From: an uncultured Burkholderiales bacterium
GTDB taxonomy: Bacteria; Pseudomonadota; Gammaproteobacteria; Burkholderiales; Burkholderiaceae_C
Length of the DNA stretch: 20,846 nucleotides
Reading direction: 5' to 3'
Assembly (NCBI GenBank): GCA_903925445.1
Contig: CAIYFE010000099.1
Span: 1-20,846 of the forward strand
The position numbers and the translations under genes are program-made. Below, piece by piece: positions 1-8,174 of the stretch (position 1 is the stretch's first letter; every line of letters starts with the position of its first letter). The notes under the pieces were generated by a model. That model worked only from the letters and a program-made list of their open reading frames with translations, was not told the origin of the DNA and searched no databases.

Positions 1-86
1 GATGTGCCTTGGATGGAAGAGGAAATGCACTCGGCAAGTACAATCTTCGAATCATAGCGTTATAGCCCTTTTTGGCCTTTCACATC
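1..86. promoter_or_regulatory. Upstream region of bamE, probably a divergent promoter region
   Basis: No gene is visible in these first 86 bases. The stretch is AT-richer than the coding DNA and holds -10-like hexamers in both orientations (TATAGC at 61-66 on the plus strand; TATAAC and TATGAT read on the minus strand), none with a convincing -35 partner. In many Comamonadaceae bamE is divergent from fur, so a fur start just off the left edge is plausible. No fur coding sequence is in the window, so that is inference only. Confidence 0.35.
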
Positions 87-656
87 ATGTTTGTTTCCTT
101 CCGAAAAGCCTGCCAATTTGGTTTTGAGCGCCGTTTGTTGTGGGCGGCGTTGCTGGGCGTTGTTTTGGCGACCGTCTCGGCTTGTTCGGTCACGCCGACC
201 AAGTTTCAGCCTTATCGCGCCGAGGTGGTTCAAGGTAACTTTGTTTCGCGGGAGCAGGTGCAAGCCCTGCGATTGGGCATGCCGCGGCATGTGGTGCGCG
301 ATATTTTGGGAACGCCGTTGGTGAGCAGCGTTTTTCACGACAACCGCTGGGACTATGCGTTTTCATTTCGCCGTCAAGGTGCTGAGCCCCAGCAAAGGCA
401 TTTGAGTGTTTTTTTTGCTGGCGATGTGTTGGCCAAAATCGAGGGCGATCAAATGCCAAGCGAGGCTGAATTCGCTGCCAGATTGGACACGCGCAAATTG
501 CCGGAAGTGACGCCCGCGCTCAAAGCCTCAGAAGAACAATTGGCAAAAGAATTCAAGCAATACCCCAGCAAGTCCAAAGCGTCTTCAGCGACGACTGTGA
601 CGGGGGACGCCGATGCGCCCAAATCCTACCCTCCACTGGAAAACACTCCCCACTGA
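87..656 (+). CDS. bamE: Outer-membrane assembly lipoprotein BamE (SmpA/OmlA family)
   Basis: BamE is the small lipoprotein of the BAM complex, which folds beta-barrel proteins into the outer membrane. The 189-residue product has a basic N-terminus, a hydrophobic segment (about residues 17-31) and a lipobox ending Val-Ser-Ala-Cys with the lipidated Cys at position 33. The SmpA/OmlA domain follows: the YRAEVVQGNFVSREQV region near residues 43-58, then LRLGMPRHVVRDILGTP and the DNRWDYAFSF strand near 85-94. A polar, Ala/Ser/Pro-rich tail after about residue 130 is low-complexity. I chose the ATG at 87 because it gives a normal signal peptide; an in-frame TTG at 72 would add five residues. No clear ribosome-binding site is seen for either start. 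dapB follows after 24 bases. A run of seven T follows the stop, but without a preceding stem. Confidence 0.93.
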   Translation: MFVSFRKACQFGFERRLLWAALLGVVLATVSACSVTPTKFQPYRAEVVQGNFVSREQVQALRLGMPRHVVRDILGTPLVSSVFHDNRWDYAFSFRRQGAEPQQRHLSVFFAGDVLAKIEGDQMPSEAEFAARLDTRKLPEVTPALKASEEQLAKEFKQYPSKSKASSATTVTGDADAPKSYPPLENTPH

Positions 657-680
657 TTTTTTTGCAGAAAGCTCGATGCC

Positions 681-1499
681 ATGGCGCACACCTCTGAACC
701 CTTGAAAATTGCAATTGCTGGCGCCAGTGGGCGCATGGGACACATGTTGATTGAGGCCGTGCGTCAATCGGACGATTGCATCTTGGCCGGCGCTGCTGAC
801 GTTCCTACCAGTCACGCCATCGGCAACGACGCCACGGGATTTTTAGGCCAGGCCAGCGGCGTGGTGATTGAGTCCGATGTGCGCAAGGCTTTGCAAAACA
901 GTCAAGTGTTGATTGACTTCACGCGCCCCGAAGGCACGATGGCGCACCTCCAAGTTTGCCGCGAATTGGGTGTCAAGCTGGTGATTGGCACAACAGGCTT
1001 CAGCGATGCGCAAAAAGCACAAATCGCGGCCGCTGCCAAAGACATTGCCATCGTCATGGCGCCCAACATGAGTGTGGGGGTGAACGTCACCCTCAAGCTT
1101 TTGCAAATGGCGGCGCAAGCCATGCCAACCGGCTACGACATTGAAATCATTGAGGCGCACCATCGCCACAAAGTGGATGCGCCCTCGGGCACGGCGCTCA
1201 AAATGGGCGAAGTGATCGCCAGCGCCATGGGGCGCGATCTCAAAGACTGCGCCGTTTATGAGCGCTACGGGAACACTGGCGAGCGCGATCCGTCCACCAT
1301 TGGTTTTGCCACCATTCGCGGTGGCGATATCGTGGGCGATCACACGGTGTTGTTTGCGGGCACGGGTGAGCGCATTGAAATTACCCACAAGTCATCCAGC
1401 CGTGCCACGTATGCACAAGGTGGCTTGCGCGCGGCGCGTTATTTGCGTGCGCAAAGCAAGGGCTTGTTCGACATGTTTGATGTGCTTGGCTTGAAATGA
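681..1499 (+). CDS. dapB: 4-hydroxy-tetrahydrodipicolinate reductase DapB
   Basis: DapB reduces 4-hydroxy-tetrahydrodipicolinate with NAD(P)H in the diaminopimelate pathway that supplies lysine and peptidoglycan cross-links; it is cytosolic. The 272-residue product has the usual family length. The nucleotide-binding glycine motif GASGRMG is at residues 14-20. The substrate-binding and catalytic signature HHRHKVDAPSGTA is at 160-172; its first His and the Lys at 164 correspond to the catalytic pair His159/Lys163 of the E. coli enzyme. The VIGTTGF segment (101-107) and the MAPNMSVGVN segment (126-135) are also typical. The stop codon overlaps the start of the ExbB-like gene (ATGA), which implies translational coupling. 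No truncation or unusual residue is seen. Confidence 0.97.
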   Translation: MAHTSEPLKIAIAGASGRMGHMLIEAVRQSDDCILAGAADVPTSHAIGNDATGFLGQASGVVIESDVRKALQNSQVLIDFTRPEGTMAHLQVCRELGVKLVIGTTGFSDAQKAQIAAAAKDIAIVMAPNMSVGVNVTLKLLQMAAQAMPTGYDIEIIEAHHRHKVDAPSGTALKMGEVIASAMGRDLKDCAVYERYGNTGERDPSTIGFATIRGGDIVGDHTVLFAGTGERIEITHKSSSRATYAQGGLRAARYLRAQSKGLFDMFDVLGLK

Positions 1500-2125
1500 T
1501 GGACGTTTGGCTGGCCTTGGCGCATGGCGACTTGTTGAGTCAAGCGCTGGTGCTGGTTTTGTTGACCATGTCGGTGTTGAGCTGGGCGGTGATTGTTTAC
1601 AAAGCCTGGTTTTTGCAGCGCGTGAGCGTTGATGTTCAACGGGGTAAGCAAGCTTTTTGGTCGGCGCCTGATTTGTCGCAAGGCTTGCGGGTGTTGGTTT
1701 CGACCGATCGTTGTGCGGTCTTGCTGCCGCTGGCGCAAGCCGTCAAACACGACCAGCCTCACACCTTGGGCGCGCAAACCGATGTGCGCACACAGCGCAC
1801 CCGCGTGTTGCGCGATGCCTTGCATGCGGTCGTTTTGCGATTGCAGTTGGGGCAAGTGGTCTTGGCCACGGTGGGTTCGACCGCGCCCTTTGTGGGTTTG
1901 TTGGGGACGGTGTGGGGCATTTATCACGCCTTGACGGGCATTGCGGTGGCTCAACAACTCACGATTGAGCAAATTGCGGGACCCGTGGGCGAGTCGCTCA
2001 TCATGACGGCTGCGGGCTTGGCGGTGGCTTTGCCGGCGGTGTTGGCTTACAACGCGATGGGCCATGTGGTGCAGCGTTTGGAGCAAGAGCTCGAAGGCTT
2101 TGCCCACGATTTGCGGGCCATGTGA
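1496..2125 (+). CDS. exbB: MotA/TolQ/ExbB-family proton channel protein (ExbB-like)
   Basis: Inner-membrane subunit of a proton-motive-force energiser (ExbB/TolQ/MotA family). The 209-residue product shows three membrane segments: one near residues 14-37, a long one around the Val-Gly-Ser-Thr-Ala-Pro-Phe-Val-Gly-Leu-Leu-Gly-Thr-Val-Trp-Gly block (about 124-147), and one around Gly-Glu-Ser-Leu-Ile-Met-Thr-Ala-Ala-Gly-Leu (about 163-187). These glycine/threonine-rich second and third helices are the family hallmark and line the channel with the ExbD Asp. The start lies inside the dapB stop (ATGATG, so Met at 1496 or 1499), and exbD begins directly after its stop codon. A TolQ-like role is possible, but no tolR-tolA-tolB or tonB is in the window, so ExbB is the best name. 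Confidence 0.88.
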   Translation: MMDVWLALAHGDLLSQALVLVLLTMSVLSWAVIVYKAWFLQRVSVDVQRGKQAFWSAPDLSQGLRVLVSTDRCAVLLPLAQAVKHDQPHTLGAQTDVRTQRTRVLRDALHAVVLRLQLGQVVLATVGSTAPFVGLLGTVWGIYHALTGIAVAQQLTIEQIAGPVGESLIMTAAGLAVALPAVLAYNAMGHVVQRLEQELEGFAHDLRAM

Positions 2126-2575
2126 ATGGCCTTCGGACGTTTTGAGCGCACGCCCACACCAGCGCCCATGAGCGAGATCAACGTCACGCCTTTGGTGGAC
2201 GTGATGCTGGTGTTGCTGGTTATTTTCATCATCACTTCGCCTTTGATGTTGAGTGCGATCCAGTTGGACTTGCCCAAAACGCACAACCGCGCAACGGCAT
2301 CTGTGGCGCAGGCCATCAAGATTTCAGTGAATGCAAAAGGCGACATTTACCTGGCCGATCAAGCGCTGGATTTGCCCAGTTTGAGCACCCAATTGCTGGA
2401 TTTGGCAGCGCAAGCTCGTGCCAGCAAGGCAGCAGCGTTGCCCGAGGTTCAGCTCAAAGCCGACGTGCAGGTGCCCTATGGCCGCGTGGTGGAGGTGATG
2501 GATGCGGCGCAGCGCGCTGGCTTGACGCGCATTGGGTTTGTCACGGCGCCCAAAGCGGCTTTCGCCAAGCCCTAA
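2126..2575 (+). CDS. exbD: ExbD/TolR-family biopolymer transport protein
   Basis: Partner of the preceding ExbB-like channel protein; together they turn proton flux into mechanical work on a periplasm-spanning protein such as TonB. The 149-residue product has a short cytoplasmic N-terminus, then the signature SEINVTPLVDVMLVLLVIF, in which Asp25 is the proton-carrying aspartate of the single transmembrane helix. A periplasmic ExbD/TolR fold runs from about residue 45 and ends with the VMDAAQRAGLTRIGFVT segment typical of the family. The ATG abuts the exbB stop (TGAATG), so translation is almost certainly coupled. No tonB lies nearby, so its energy-receiving partner must be encoded elsewhere. 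A stem-loop lies 19 bases after the stop. Confidence 0.9.
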   Translation: MAFGRFERTPTPAPMSEINVTPLVDVMLVLLVIFIITSPLMLSAIQLDLPKTHNRATASVAQAIKISVNAKGDIYLADQALDLPSLSTQLLDLAAQARASKAAALPEVQLKADVQVPYGRVVEVMDAAQRAGLTRIGFVTAPKAAFAKP

Positions 2576-2594
2576 AATCGTCGGATTACCTTTC

Positions 2595-2616
2595 GCTCCG
2601 ATGCGTCGGAGCTTTT
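2595..2616 (+). terminator. Stem-loop with short T tract between exbD and leuS (weak terminator or attenuator candidate)
   Basis: A perfect 7-bp inverted repeat is present: arm GCTCCGA at 2595-2601, loop TGCG, arm TCGGAGC at 2606-2612, followed directly by TTTT (2613-2616). Position and shape fit a Rho-independent terminator for exbD, but the T tract is short and the leuS start is only 11 bases further on. It could therefore attenuate leuS expression or modulate its translation instead. The sequence CGTCGGA also occurs upstream at 2579-2585, so the left arm has a second possible partner. Confidence 0.5.
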
Positions 2617-2627
2617 CGACTGATTCC

Positions 2628-5294
2628 ATGCAAGAAAAATACAACCACACCGAGGTCGAGCGCGCCTTGCAATCCGCTTGGAGCCAACGCGATGCCTATC
2701 GCGTCACCGAAGACGCGTCCAAGAAAAAGTTTTATGCCTGCTCGATGCTGCCTTACCCCAGCGGCAAGTTGCACATGGGCCACGTTCGCAACTACACCAT
2801 CAACGACATGCTCACGCGCCATTTGCGCATGAAAGGCTACAACGTTTTGATGCCCATGGGCTGGGACGCTTTTGGTCTGCCCGCAGAAAACGCGGCGCTT
2901 AAAAATGGGGTGCCTCCGGCCAAGTGGACTTACGAAAACATCGCCTACATGAAGCAGCAAATGCAGGCCATCGGGTTGGCCATTGATTGGTCTCGTGAGG
3001 TGGCCACGTGTGACCCGAGCTACTACAAGTGGAACCAGTGGCTGTTTTTGAAGATGCTCGAAAAAGGCATCGCGTACCGCAAAACCCAAGTGGTCAATTG
3101 GGATCCGGTGGACCAAACCGTGCTGGCCAACGAGCAAGTGATCGATGGACGCGGTTGGCGCACGGGTGCGTTGGTTGAAAAACGCGAAATTCCCGGCTAC
3201 TACTTGGACATCACGCGCTACGCGCCAGAACTGCTCGACCATGTTCAGATGGGCAATGACAAAGCCACTTTGAACGGTTGGCCCGACAAAGTGCGGTTGA
3301 TGCAAGAAAACTGGATTGGCAAGTCTGAAGGCGTGCGGTTTGCCTTCACGCACGACATTCAAGGTGCGGATGGCGCATTGATCGGTGACGGGCGCATGTA
3401 TGTGTTCACAACCCGTGCGGACACCATCATGGGCGTGACGTTTTGTGCCGTGGCTCCCGAGCATCCGCTGGCCTTGCATGCGGCGGCCGGTAACCCTGCT
3501 TTGGCGGCCTTTTTGGAAGCGTGCAAAAGCGGTGGCACCACCGAAGCCGAGTTGGCTACGCAAGAGAAAAAAGGCATGCCTACGGGCTTGTTTGTCACCC
3601 ACCCACTGACGGGTGCGAAGGTTCAGGTTTGGGTAGGCAACTACGTGCTCATGAGCTACGGCGACGGCGCCGTCATGGGCGTGCCTGCGCACGACGAGCG
3701 CGACTTTGCGTTTGCTTTGAAATATGACTTGCCCATTGCGCAAGTGGTCAGCGTCAAAGGTCAAAACTTTGACCACCAAGTTTGGCAAGACTGGTATGCC
3801 GATAAGCAAAACGGCGTGTGCATCAACTCCGGCGCACTCGACGGCTTGAACCAAAAAGCTGCCGTCAACCAAGTGGCTGAGATGTTGGCCGCCAAAGGTT
3901 TGGGCGAAAAGAAAACCACGTGGCGTCTGCGCGATTGGGGCATCAGCCGCCAACGTTATTGGGGCACGCCAATTCCCATCATCCATTGCGACGAGCATGG
4001 CGCGGTGCCCGTGCCCGAAAAAGATCTGCCCGTGGTGTTGCCGCAAGATTGCATTCCAGATGGCTCTGGCAACCCCTTGCACAAGCACGAAGGTTTTCAC
4101 GCTGGCGTGACTTGCCCAGTTTGTGGTCGCGCGGCGCGTCGCGAGACCGACACGATGGACACCTTTGTCGATTCGTCGTGGTATTTCATGCGCTACTGCG
4201 ACCCCAGCAACGCCGACCAGATGGTGGCCGAGGGTGCCAATTACTGGATGCCCATGGATCAGTACATTGGCGGCATTGAGCACGCGATTCTTCACTTGTT
4301 GTATGCGCGCTTTTGGACCAAGGTCATGCGCGACATGGGGATGGTCAAGGTCGATGAACCCTTCACCAAGTTGTTGACCCAAGGCATGGTGCTCAATCAC
4401 ATCTACAGCCGCCGCACCGATAAAGGTGGCAAAGAGTATTTCTGGCCGCATGACGTCGAGCATGTGTTTGACGAAGCCGGCAAGATCGTGGGCGCCAAGT
4501 TGATTCACGCAGTGGGCGATGTGCCCGTGGGCACTGCCATCGATTACGAAGGCGTGGGCACCATGTCCAAGTCCAAAAACAACGGCGTGGATCCGCAAGA
4601 GTTGATCGAAAAATACGGCGCAGACACCGCGCGTCTGTACACCATGTTCACCGCGCCGCCCGAGGTCACGCTGGAATGGAACGATGCCGCGGTCGAAGGC
4701 AGCTACCGGTTCTTGCGCCGTGTTTGGAATTTTGCTTTCAAGCACCAAAACGCGATCAAGACGGCGTCGGCCTTGCCCAAGGAGTTGTCTGCTGCGCTCA
4801 AAACTTTGCGCCGTGAAATTCACACGGTGCTCAAGCAAGCCAGCTACGACTACGAACGCATGCAGTACAACACGGTGGTGTCTGCGGTCATGAAAATGCT
4901 CAACACGCTGGAAGACGCCCAACTGGGCGACGAAGCAGCGTCGCATGCGGTGTTGGCGGAAAGCTTTGGCATTTTGTTGCGCGTTCTCTACCCTGTTTGC
5001 CCGCACATCACGGCTTACCTTTGGTCTGAGCTGGGCTATGCCGCAGGCTCAGGCGATGTTTTGGATGCGCCGTGGCCCCAAGTGGACGAAGCCGCCTTGC
5101 AGCGCGATGAGTTGGAGCTGATGCTGCAAATCAACGGCAAGTTGCGTGGCTCGGTGTTGGTCAGTGCGACGGCCTCCAAAGAGGCGATCGAACAAGCTGC
5201 TTTGGCGCATGAGGCTTTCATCAAGCAAGCGCAAGGCCAGCCTCCCAAAAAAGTGATCGTCGTGCCTGGTCGCTTGGTCAACATCGTGGTTTGA
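2628..5294 (+). CDS. leuS: Leucyl-tRNA synthetase LeuRS
   Basis: Class I aminoacyl-tRNA synthetase charging tRNA-Leu. The 888-residue product has all expected parts: the HIGH-type motif HMGH at residues 49-52 within PYPSGKLHMGH, the CP1 editing domain with its threonine-rich TTRADTIMGVTF block and the GDGAVMGVPAHDERDFAFA block carrying the editing aspartate, a CPVCG zinc-type element, DTFVDSSWYFMRY, the MSKS signature at 646-649 (preceded by Thr rather than Lys), and the anticodon-binding and C-terminal domains. I chose the ATG at 2628 because LeuRS proteins usually begin with MQEKY-like sequence. Upstream in-frame starts (ATG 2601, inside the hairpin, and others back to 2532 within exbD) would add non-conserved residues. 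No obvious ribosome-binding site precedes 2628. lptE begins 8 bases after the stop. Confidence 0.97.
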   Translation: MQEKYNHTEVERALQSAWSQRDAYRVTEDASKKKFYACSMLPYPSGKLHMGHVRNYTINDMLTRHLRMKGYNVLMPMGWDAFGLPAENAALKNGVPPAKWTYENIAYMKQQMQAIGLAIDWSREVATCDPSYYKWNQWLFLKMLEKGIAYRKTQVVNWDPVDQTVLANEQVIDGRGWRTGALVEKREIPGYYLDITRYAPELLDHVQMGNDKATLNGWPDKVRLMQENWIGKSEGVRFAFTHDIQGADGALIGDGRMYVFTTRADTIMGVTFCAVAPEHPLALHAAAGNPALAAFLEACKSGGTTEAELATQEKKGMPTGLFVTHPLTGAKVQVWVGNYVLMSYGDGAVMGVPAHDERDFAFALKYDLPIAQVVSVKGQNFDHQVWQDWYADKQNGVCINSGALDGLNQKAAVNQVAEMLAAKGLGEKKTTWRLRDWGISRQRYWGTPIPIIHCDEHGAVPVPEKDLPVVLPQDCIPDGSGNPLHKHEGFHAGVTCPVCGRAARRETDTMDTFVDSSWYFMRYCDPSNADQMVAEGANYWMPMDQYIGGIEHAILHLLYARFWTKVMRDMGMVKVDEPFTKLLTQGMVLNHIYSRRTDKGGKEYFWPHDVEHVFDEAGKIVGAKLIHAVGDVPVGTAIDYEGVGTMSKSKNNGVDPQELIEKYGADTARLYTMFTAPPEVTLEWNDAAVEGSYRFLRRVWNFAFKHQNAIKTASALPKELSAALKTLRREIHTVLKQASYDYERMQYNTVVSAVMKMLNTLEDAQLGDEAASHAVLAESFGILLRVLYPVCPHITAYLWSELGYAAGSGDVLDAPWPQVDEAALQRDELELMLQINGKLRGSVLVSATASKEAIEQAALAHEAFIKQAQGQPPKKVIVVPGRLVNIVV

Positions 5295-5302
5295 GGATGC
5301 TT

Positions 5303-5809
5303 ATGAAGTCAACGCGTCGTTCTTGGTTGATGGTTTTGGCCTTGGGGGCGGGCGCGTTGGCGGGCTGCGGTTTTGAGTTGCGCAAAGCGCCCCATTACGT
5401 TTTTTCAACGCTCTACAGCAACTTGCCTGAAAACGCACCAATCGGTGCCAAGTTGCGTCGCAGCTTGGAGACGAGCAACGTGGAAGTCATCCGCGACGTT
5501 CGTCAAATCGAACGGGCACAAGTCATCTTTGAGCAGCTCCAAGAGTTGCGCGAAAAAATCGTGGTCGGAAGAACCGCCACAGGGGCGATTCGTGAATACC
5601 AATTGCGTTTGCGGTACCGGTTCAAACTGCGCACCTTGCAAGGCATTGAGTTGATTCCCGACACGGAAATCGCGTTGGTGCGCGACATCAACTTCAACGA
5701 AACCGGAGCGTTGTCGGCGGAAGCAGAAGAGGGCTTGCTCTACCGCGACATGGAAAACGATTTGGTGTTGCAGCTGCAGCGGCGACTTGCGGCGCTCAAA
5801 TCACTCTGA
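5303..5809 (+). CDS. lptE: LPS-assembly lipoprotein LptE
   Basis: LptE is the lipoprotein plug of the LptD outer-membrane translocon that places lipopolysaccharide on the cell surface. The 168-residue product has a basic N-terminus, a hydrophobic segment and a lipobox ending Ala-Leu-Ala-Gly-Cys (Cys at residue 22). The characteristic GFELRKAP sequence follows, then the YQLRLRYRF and LIPDTEIALVRDINFNE strands of the LptE fold. I chose the ATG at 5303 because a GAGG ribosome-binding motif, part of the leuS stop region, sits six bases upstream. In-frame starts at 5291 (TTG) and 5297 (ATG) are less well spaced. leuS-lptE-holA is a common order in Proteobacteria, which supports the call despite the poor sequence conservation of LptE. 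Confidence 0.92.
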   Translation: MKSTRRSWLMVLALGAGALAGCGFELRKAPHYVFSTLYSNLPENAPIGAKLRRSLETSNVEVIRDVRQIERAQVIFEQLQELREKIVVGRTATGAIREYQLRLRYRFKLRTLQGIELIPDTEIALVRDINFNETGALSAEAEEGLLYRDMENDLVLQLQRRLAALKSL

Positions 5810-5817
5810 GCCTGGCG

Positions 5818-6888
5818 ATGCAACTTCCTGCGCAACAACTCGCTCAACATTTGCAGTCGCAAGGCGGCAATGGCTTGCGCAGTCTGTACACCTTGCACGG
5901 CGATGAACCCTTGCTTCAGCAAGAGGCGCTGGACGCCATCCGCGCCGCGGCAAGAGCGCAAGGCTACACCGAGCGCAGTGTGTTCACCGTCGCTGGCGCG
6001 CATTTCGATTGGAGCGAAGTGCTGGCAGCAGGCGGCTCCATGAGTTTGTTTGCGGACAAGCAAATCATTGAAATTCGCATCCCGTCAGGCAAGCCTGGCA
6101 AAGAGGGCAGCGTGGCTTTGCAACAAATTGCCGATTTGGCACAAGGCAATGACAGTTGCTTGACCTTGGTCGTGTTGCCCCGCTTGGACAAAGCCACGCG
6201 AAGCACGGCATGGTTCATGGCGTTGGAAAACAACGGCATCAGCATGCAGCTCGAACCGGTTGAGCGCCAAGCCTTGCCGGCTTGGATTGCCAAGCGCTTG
6301 CAGCAGCAAAATCAGCGCGTGAGCGAAGGCGAAGCTGGGCAGCACACGCTGCAATTTTTTGCCGATCGCGTGGAAGGCAATTTGCTGGCGGCGCATCAAG
6401 AAATTCAAAAACTGGCGCTGCTTTATCCGGCGGGTGAATTGAGCTTTGAGCAAGTCGAGCGGGCTGTCTTGAATGTTGCGCGTTACGACGTGTTCAAACT
6501 GTCAGAGGCCGTTTTGAGTGGGCAGCCCTTGCGGGTGCAGCGCATGCTGGATGGCCTCAAAGCCGAGGGCGAGGCCGAAGTCTTGGTGCATTACGCCTTG
6601 GCCGAAGACATTCGCGCCCTCAAACGTGTCAAAGATGCCGTGTCTGCGGGCAAGGCTTTGCCCATGGCGTTGCGCGAGCAACGCATCTGGGGGCCGCGCG
6701 AACGCTTGTTTGAACGCGTGTTGCCGCGGCTGAGTGTGGGGCTGCTCAACAAACTGCTGGAATCTGCGCACCAAGTCGACGGCATCGTCAAAGGCCTCAA
6801 GGTGGCAGATTGGCCCAGCGACAACTGGCAAGCGTTGCACCGCTTGGCCATGCGTTTGTGCCGCGCCTGCATGCCAAAAACTGCTTGA
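5818..6888 (+). CDS. holA: DNA polymerase III subunit delta HolA
   Basis: HolA is the wrench subunit of the clamp loader that opens the beta sliding clamp during replication. The 356-residue product has the usual length. It shows the N-terminal YTLHGDEPLLQQEALDAIR signature (about residues 23-41), a DWSEVLAAGGSMSLFADKQIIEIR-like stretch near 65-90, the internal EGNLLAAHQEIQKLALLYP segment and the helical C-terminal collar domain with VARYDVFKLSEAVLSG and LLNKLLESAHQVDGIVKGL. It starts 8 bases after lptE and is followed closely by proA, so it is probably in the same transcript. Nothing unusual is seen in the sequence. Confidence 0.95.
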   Translation: MQLPAQQLAQHLQSQGGNGLRSLYTLHGDEPLLQQEALDAIRAAARAQGYTERSVFTVAGAHFDWSEVLAAGGSMSLFADKQIIEIRIPSGKPGKEGSVALQQIADLAQGNDSCLTLVVLPRLDKATRSTAWFMALENNGISMQLEPVERQALPAWIAKRLQQQNQRVSEGEAGQHTLQFFADRVEGNLLAAHQEIQKLALLYPAGELSFEQVERAVLNVARYDVFKLSEAVLSGQPLRVQRMLDGLKAEGEAEVLVHYALAEDIRALKRVKDAVSAGKALPMALREQRIWGPRERLFERVLPRLSVGLLNKLLESAHQVDGIVKGLKVADWPSDNWQALHRLAMRLCRACMPKTA

Positions 6889-6902
6889 GGGACAATGGCG
6901 CC

Positions 6903-8174
6903 ATGAATGTTTCTGATCACATGCAAGCTTTGGGCTTGCAAGCCAAAACCGCTTCGGCTTTGATGGCCAAGGCCTCTGCTGCCGTTAAAAACCAAGCGCT
7001 GCGCAATTTGGCGCAACTGTTGCGCGCCAACGTGCAAAGCCTGCAAGCCGACAACGCCAAGGACTTGGCCCGTGCAAGCGATGCCGGCTTGGACGCGCCG
7101 ATGCTCGATCGCCTCAAGCTCACCCCCAAAGTGATTGAAACCTGCGCCCAAGGGTGCGAGCAACTCGCCGCCATGCCGGATGTGATTGGCGAAATCATTG
7201 GCATGAAGCAGCAACCCAGCGGCATTCGCGTGGGGCAAATGCGCGTGCCAATTGGCGTGTTTGGCATGATTTTCGAAAGCCGACCCAACGTCACGATCGA
7301 GGCGGCTTCGCTGTCGATCAAGAGCGGCACCGCGTGCATTTTGCGCGGCGGCTCAGAAGCCATCGAGTCCAACAAAGCGCTGGCCAAATTGGTCACACAA
7401 GCCTTGGTAGATGCTGGCTTGCCCGCGGATGCGGTGTTGTTGGTGCAAACCACCGACCGCGAAGCGGTGGGTCATTTGATTGCCATGCCGCAGTTTGTGG
7501 ATGTCATCATTCCACGCGGCGGCAAGGGCTTGATTGAGCGCATCAGCCGAGAGGCCAAAGTGCCTGTCATCAAGCATTTGGACGGCAATTGCCACACCTA
7601 TGTGGACGATCCTTGCGACATTGACATGGCGGTGACGGTTGCCGACAACGCAAAAACCCAAAAATTCAGCCCCTGCAACGCGACCGAAAGTTTGTTGGTG
7701 GCGCATGGCGTGGCGCAAGTGTTCCTGCCCAAAATTGGCGCTGTTTATGCAGCCAAAGGCGTGGAAATGCGCTGTTGTCCAGTGGCCAAAGCCATTTTGA
7801 GCCAAGTGCCAGGCGCCCAACTCAAGGACGCGAGCGAGCAAGATTGGTTTGAGGAATACCTCGCGCCCATCGTCAGCATCAAGGTTGTTGCGGGTTTGGA
7901 TGAGGCCATCGCCCACATCAACCATTACTCCAGTCACCACACGGAAGCCATCCTTACCCGCGATCACATGCACGCCCAGCGCTTCATGCGCGAGGTGGAC
8001 TCCTCCAGCGTCATGGTCAACGCCAGCACACGGTTTGCCGACGGGTTTGAGTACGGGCTGGGCGCGGAAATAGGCATTTCGACTGACAAATTCCATGCCC
8101 GAGGCCCTGTGGGCATCGAAGGCCTGACTTCGCTGAAGTACATCGTGCTGGGGCAAGGCGAAGTTCGAAGCTGA
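6903..8174 (+). CDS. proA: Gamma-glutamyl phosphate reductase ProA
   Basis: ProA reduces gamma-glutamyl phosphate to glutamate-5-semialdehyde with NADPH, the second step of proline synthesis; it is a cytosolic aldehyde-dehydrogenase-superfamily enzyme. The 423-residue product has the normal length. It carries the family signature VPIGVFGMIFESRPNVT (about residues 115-131), the nucleotide-binding ILRGGSEAIESN stretch (146-157), HLDGNCHTYVD (225-235), and the catalytic Cys258 in KTQKFSPCNA. The frame stays open upstream into holA, but the ATG at 6903, with a GAGGGA-like motif (6887-6892) about ten bases before it, gives the expected N-terminus. The C-terminus ends with the typical GPVGIEGLTSLKY block. 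The gene is last before the short promoter-like gap ahead of gshA. Confidence 0.96.
   Translation: MNVSDHMQALGLQAKTASALMAKASAAVKNQALRNLAQLLRANVQSLQADNAKDLARASDAGLDAPMLDRLKLTPKVIETCAQGCEQLAAMPDVIGEIIGMKQQPSGIRVGQMRVPIGVFGMIFESRPNVTIEAASLSIKSGTACILRGGSEAIESNKALAKLVTQALVDAGLPADAVLLVQTTDREAVGHLIAMPQFVDVIIPRGGKGLIERISREAKVPVIKHLDGNCHTYVDDPCDIDMAVTVADNAKTQKFSPCNATESLLVAHGVAQVFLPKIGAVYAAKGVEMRCCPVAKAILSQVPGAQLKDASEQDWFEEYLAPIVSIKVVAGLDEAIAHINHYSSHHTEAILTRDHMHAQRFMREVDSSSVMVNASTRFADGFEYGLGAEIGISTDKFHARGPVGIEGLTSLKYIVLGQGEVRS

Noticed and set aside
657..663. Run of seven T after bamE as a Rho-independent terminator
   Set aside because: No GC-rich stem precedes the T tract, and dapB follows closely on the same strand.
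1439..2284. Minus-strand open frame (281 codons) spanning the dapB/exbB/exbD junctions
   Set aside because: Composition (His/Gln/Arg-rich) and its overlap with three well-supported genes mark it as a shadow.
2532..2627. Possible longer LeuRS starting inside exbD (or at the ATG at 2601)
   Set aside because: The added residues are not LeuRS-like, the longest form overlaps conserved exbD coding sequence, and the ATG at 2601 is buried in the stem-loop. The ATG at 2628 gives the expected N-terminus.
2586..5006. Very long minus-strand open frame (806 codons) antisense to leuS
   Set aside because: The + strand encodes a complete, fully recognisable LeuRS. The antisense translation is His/Arg/Val-rich with no domain logic, as expected from the shadow of codon bias in GC-rich genes.
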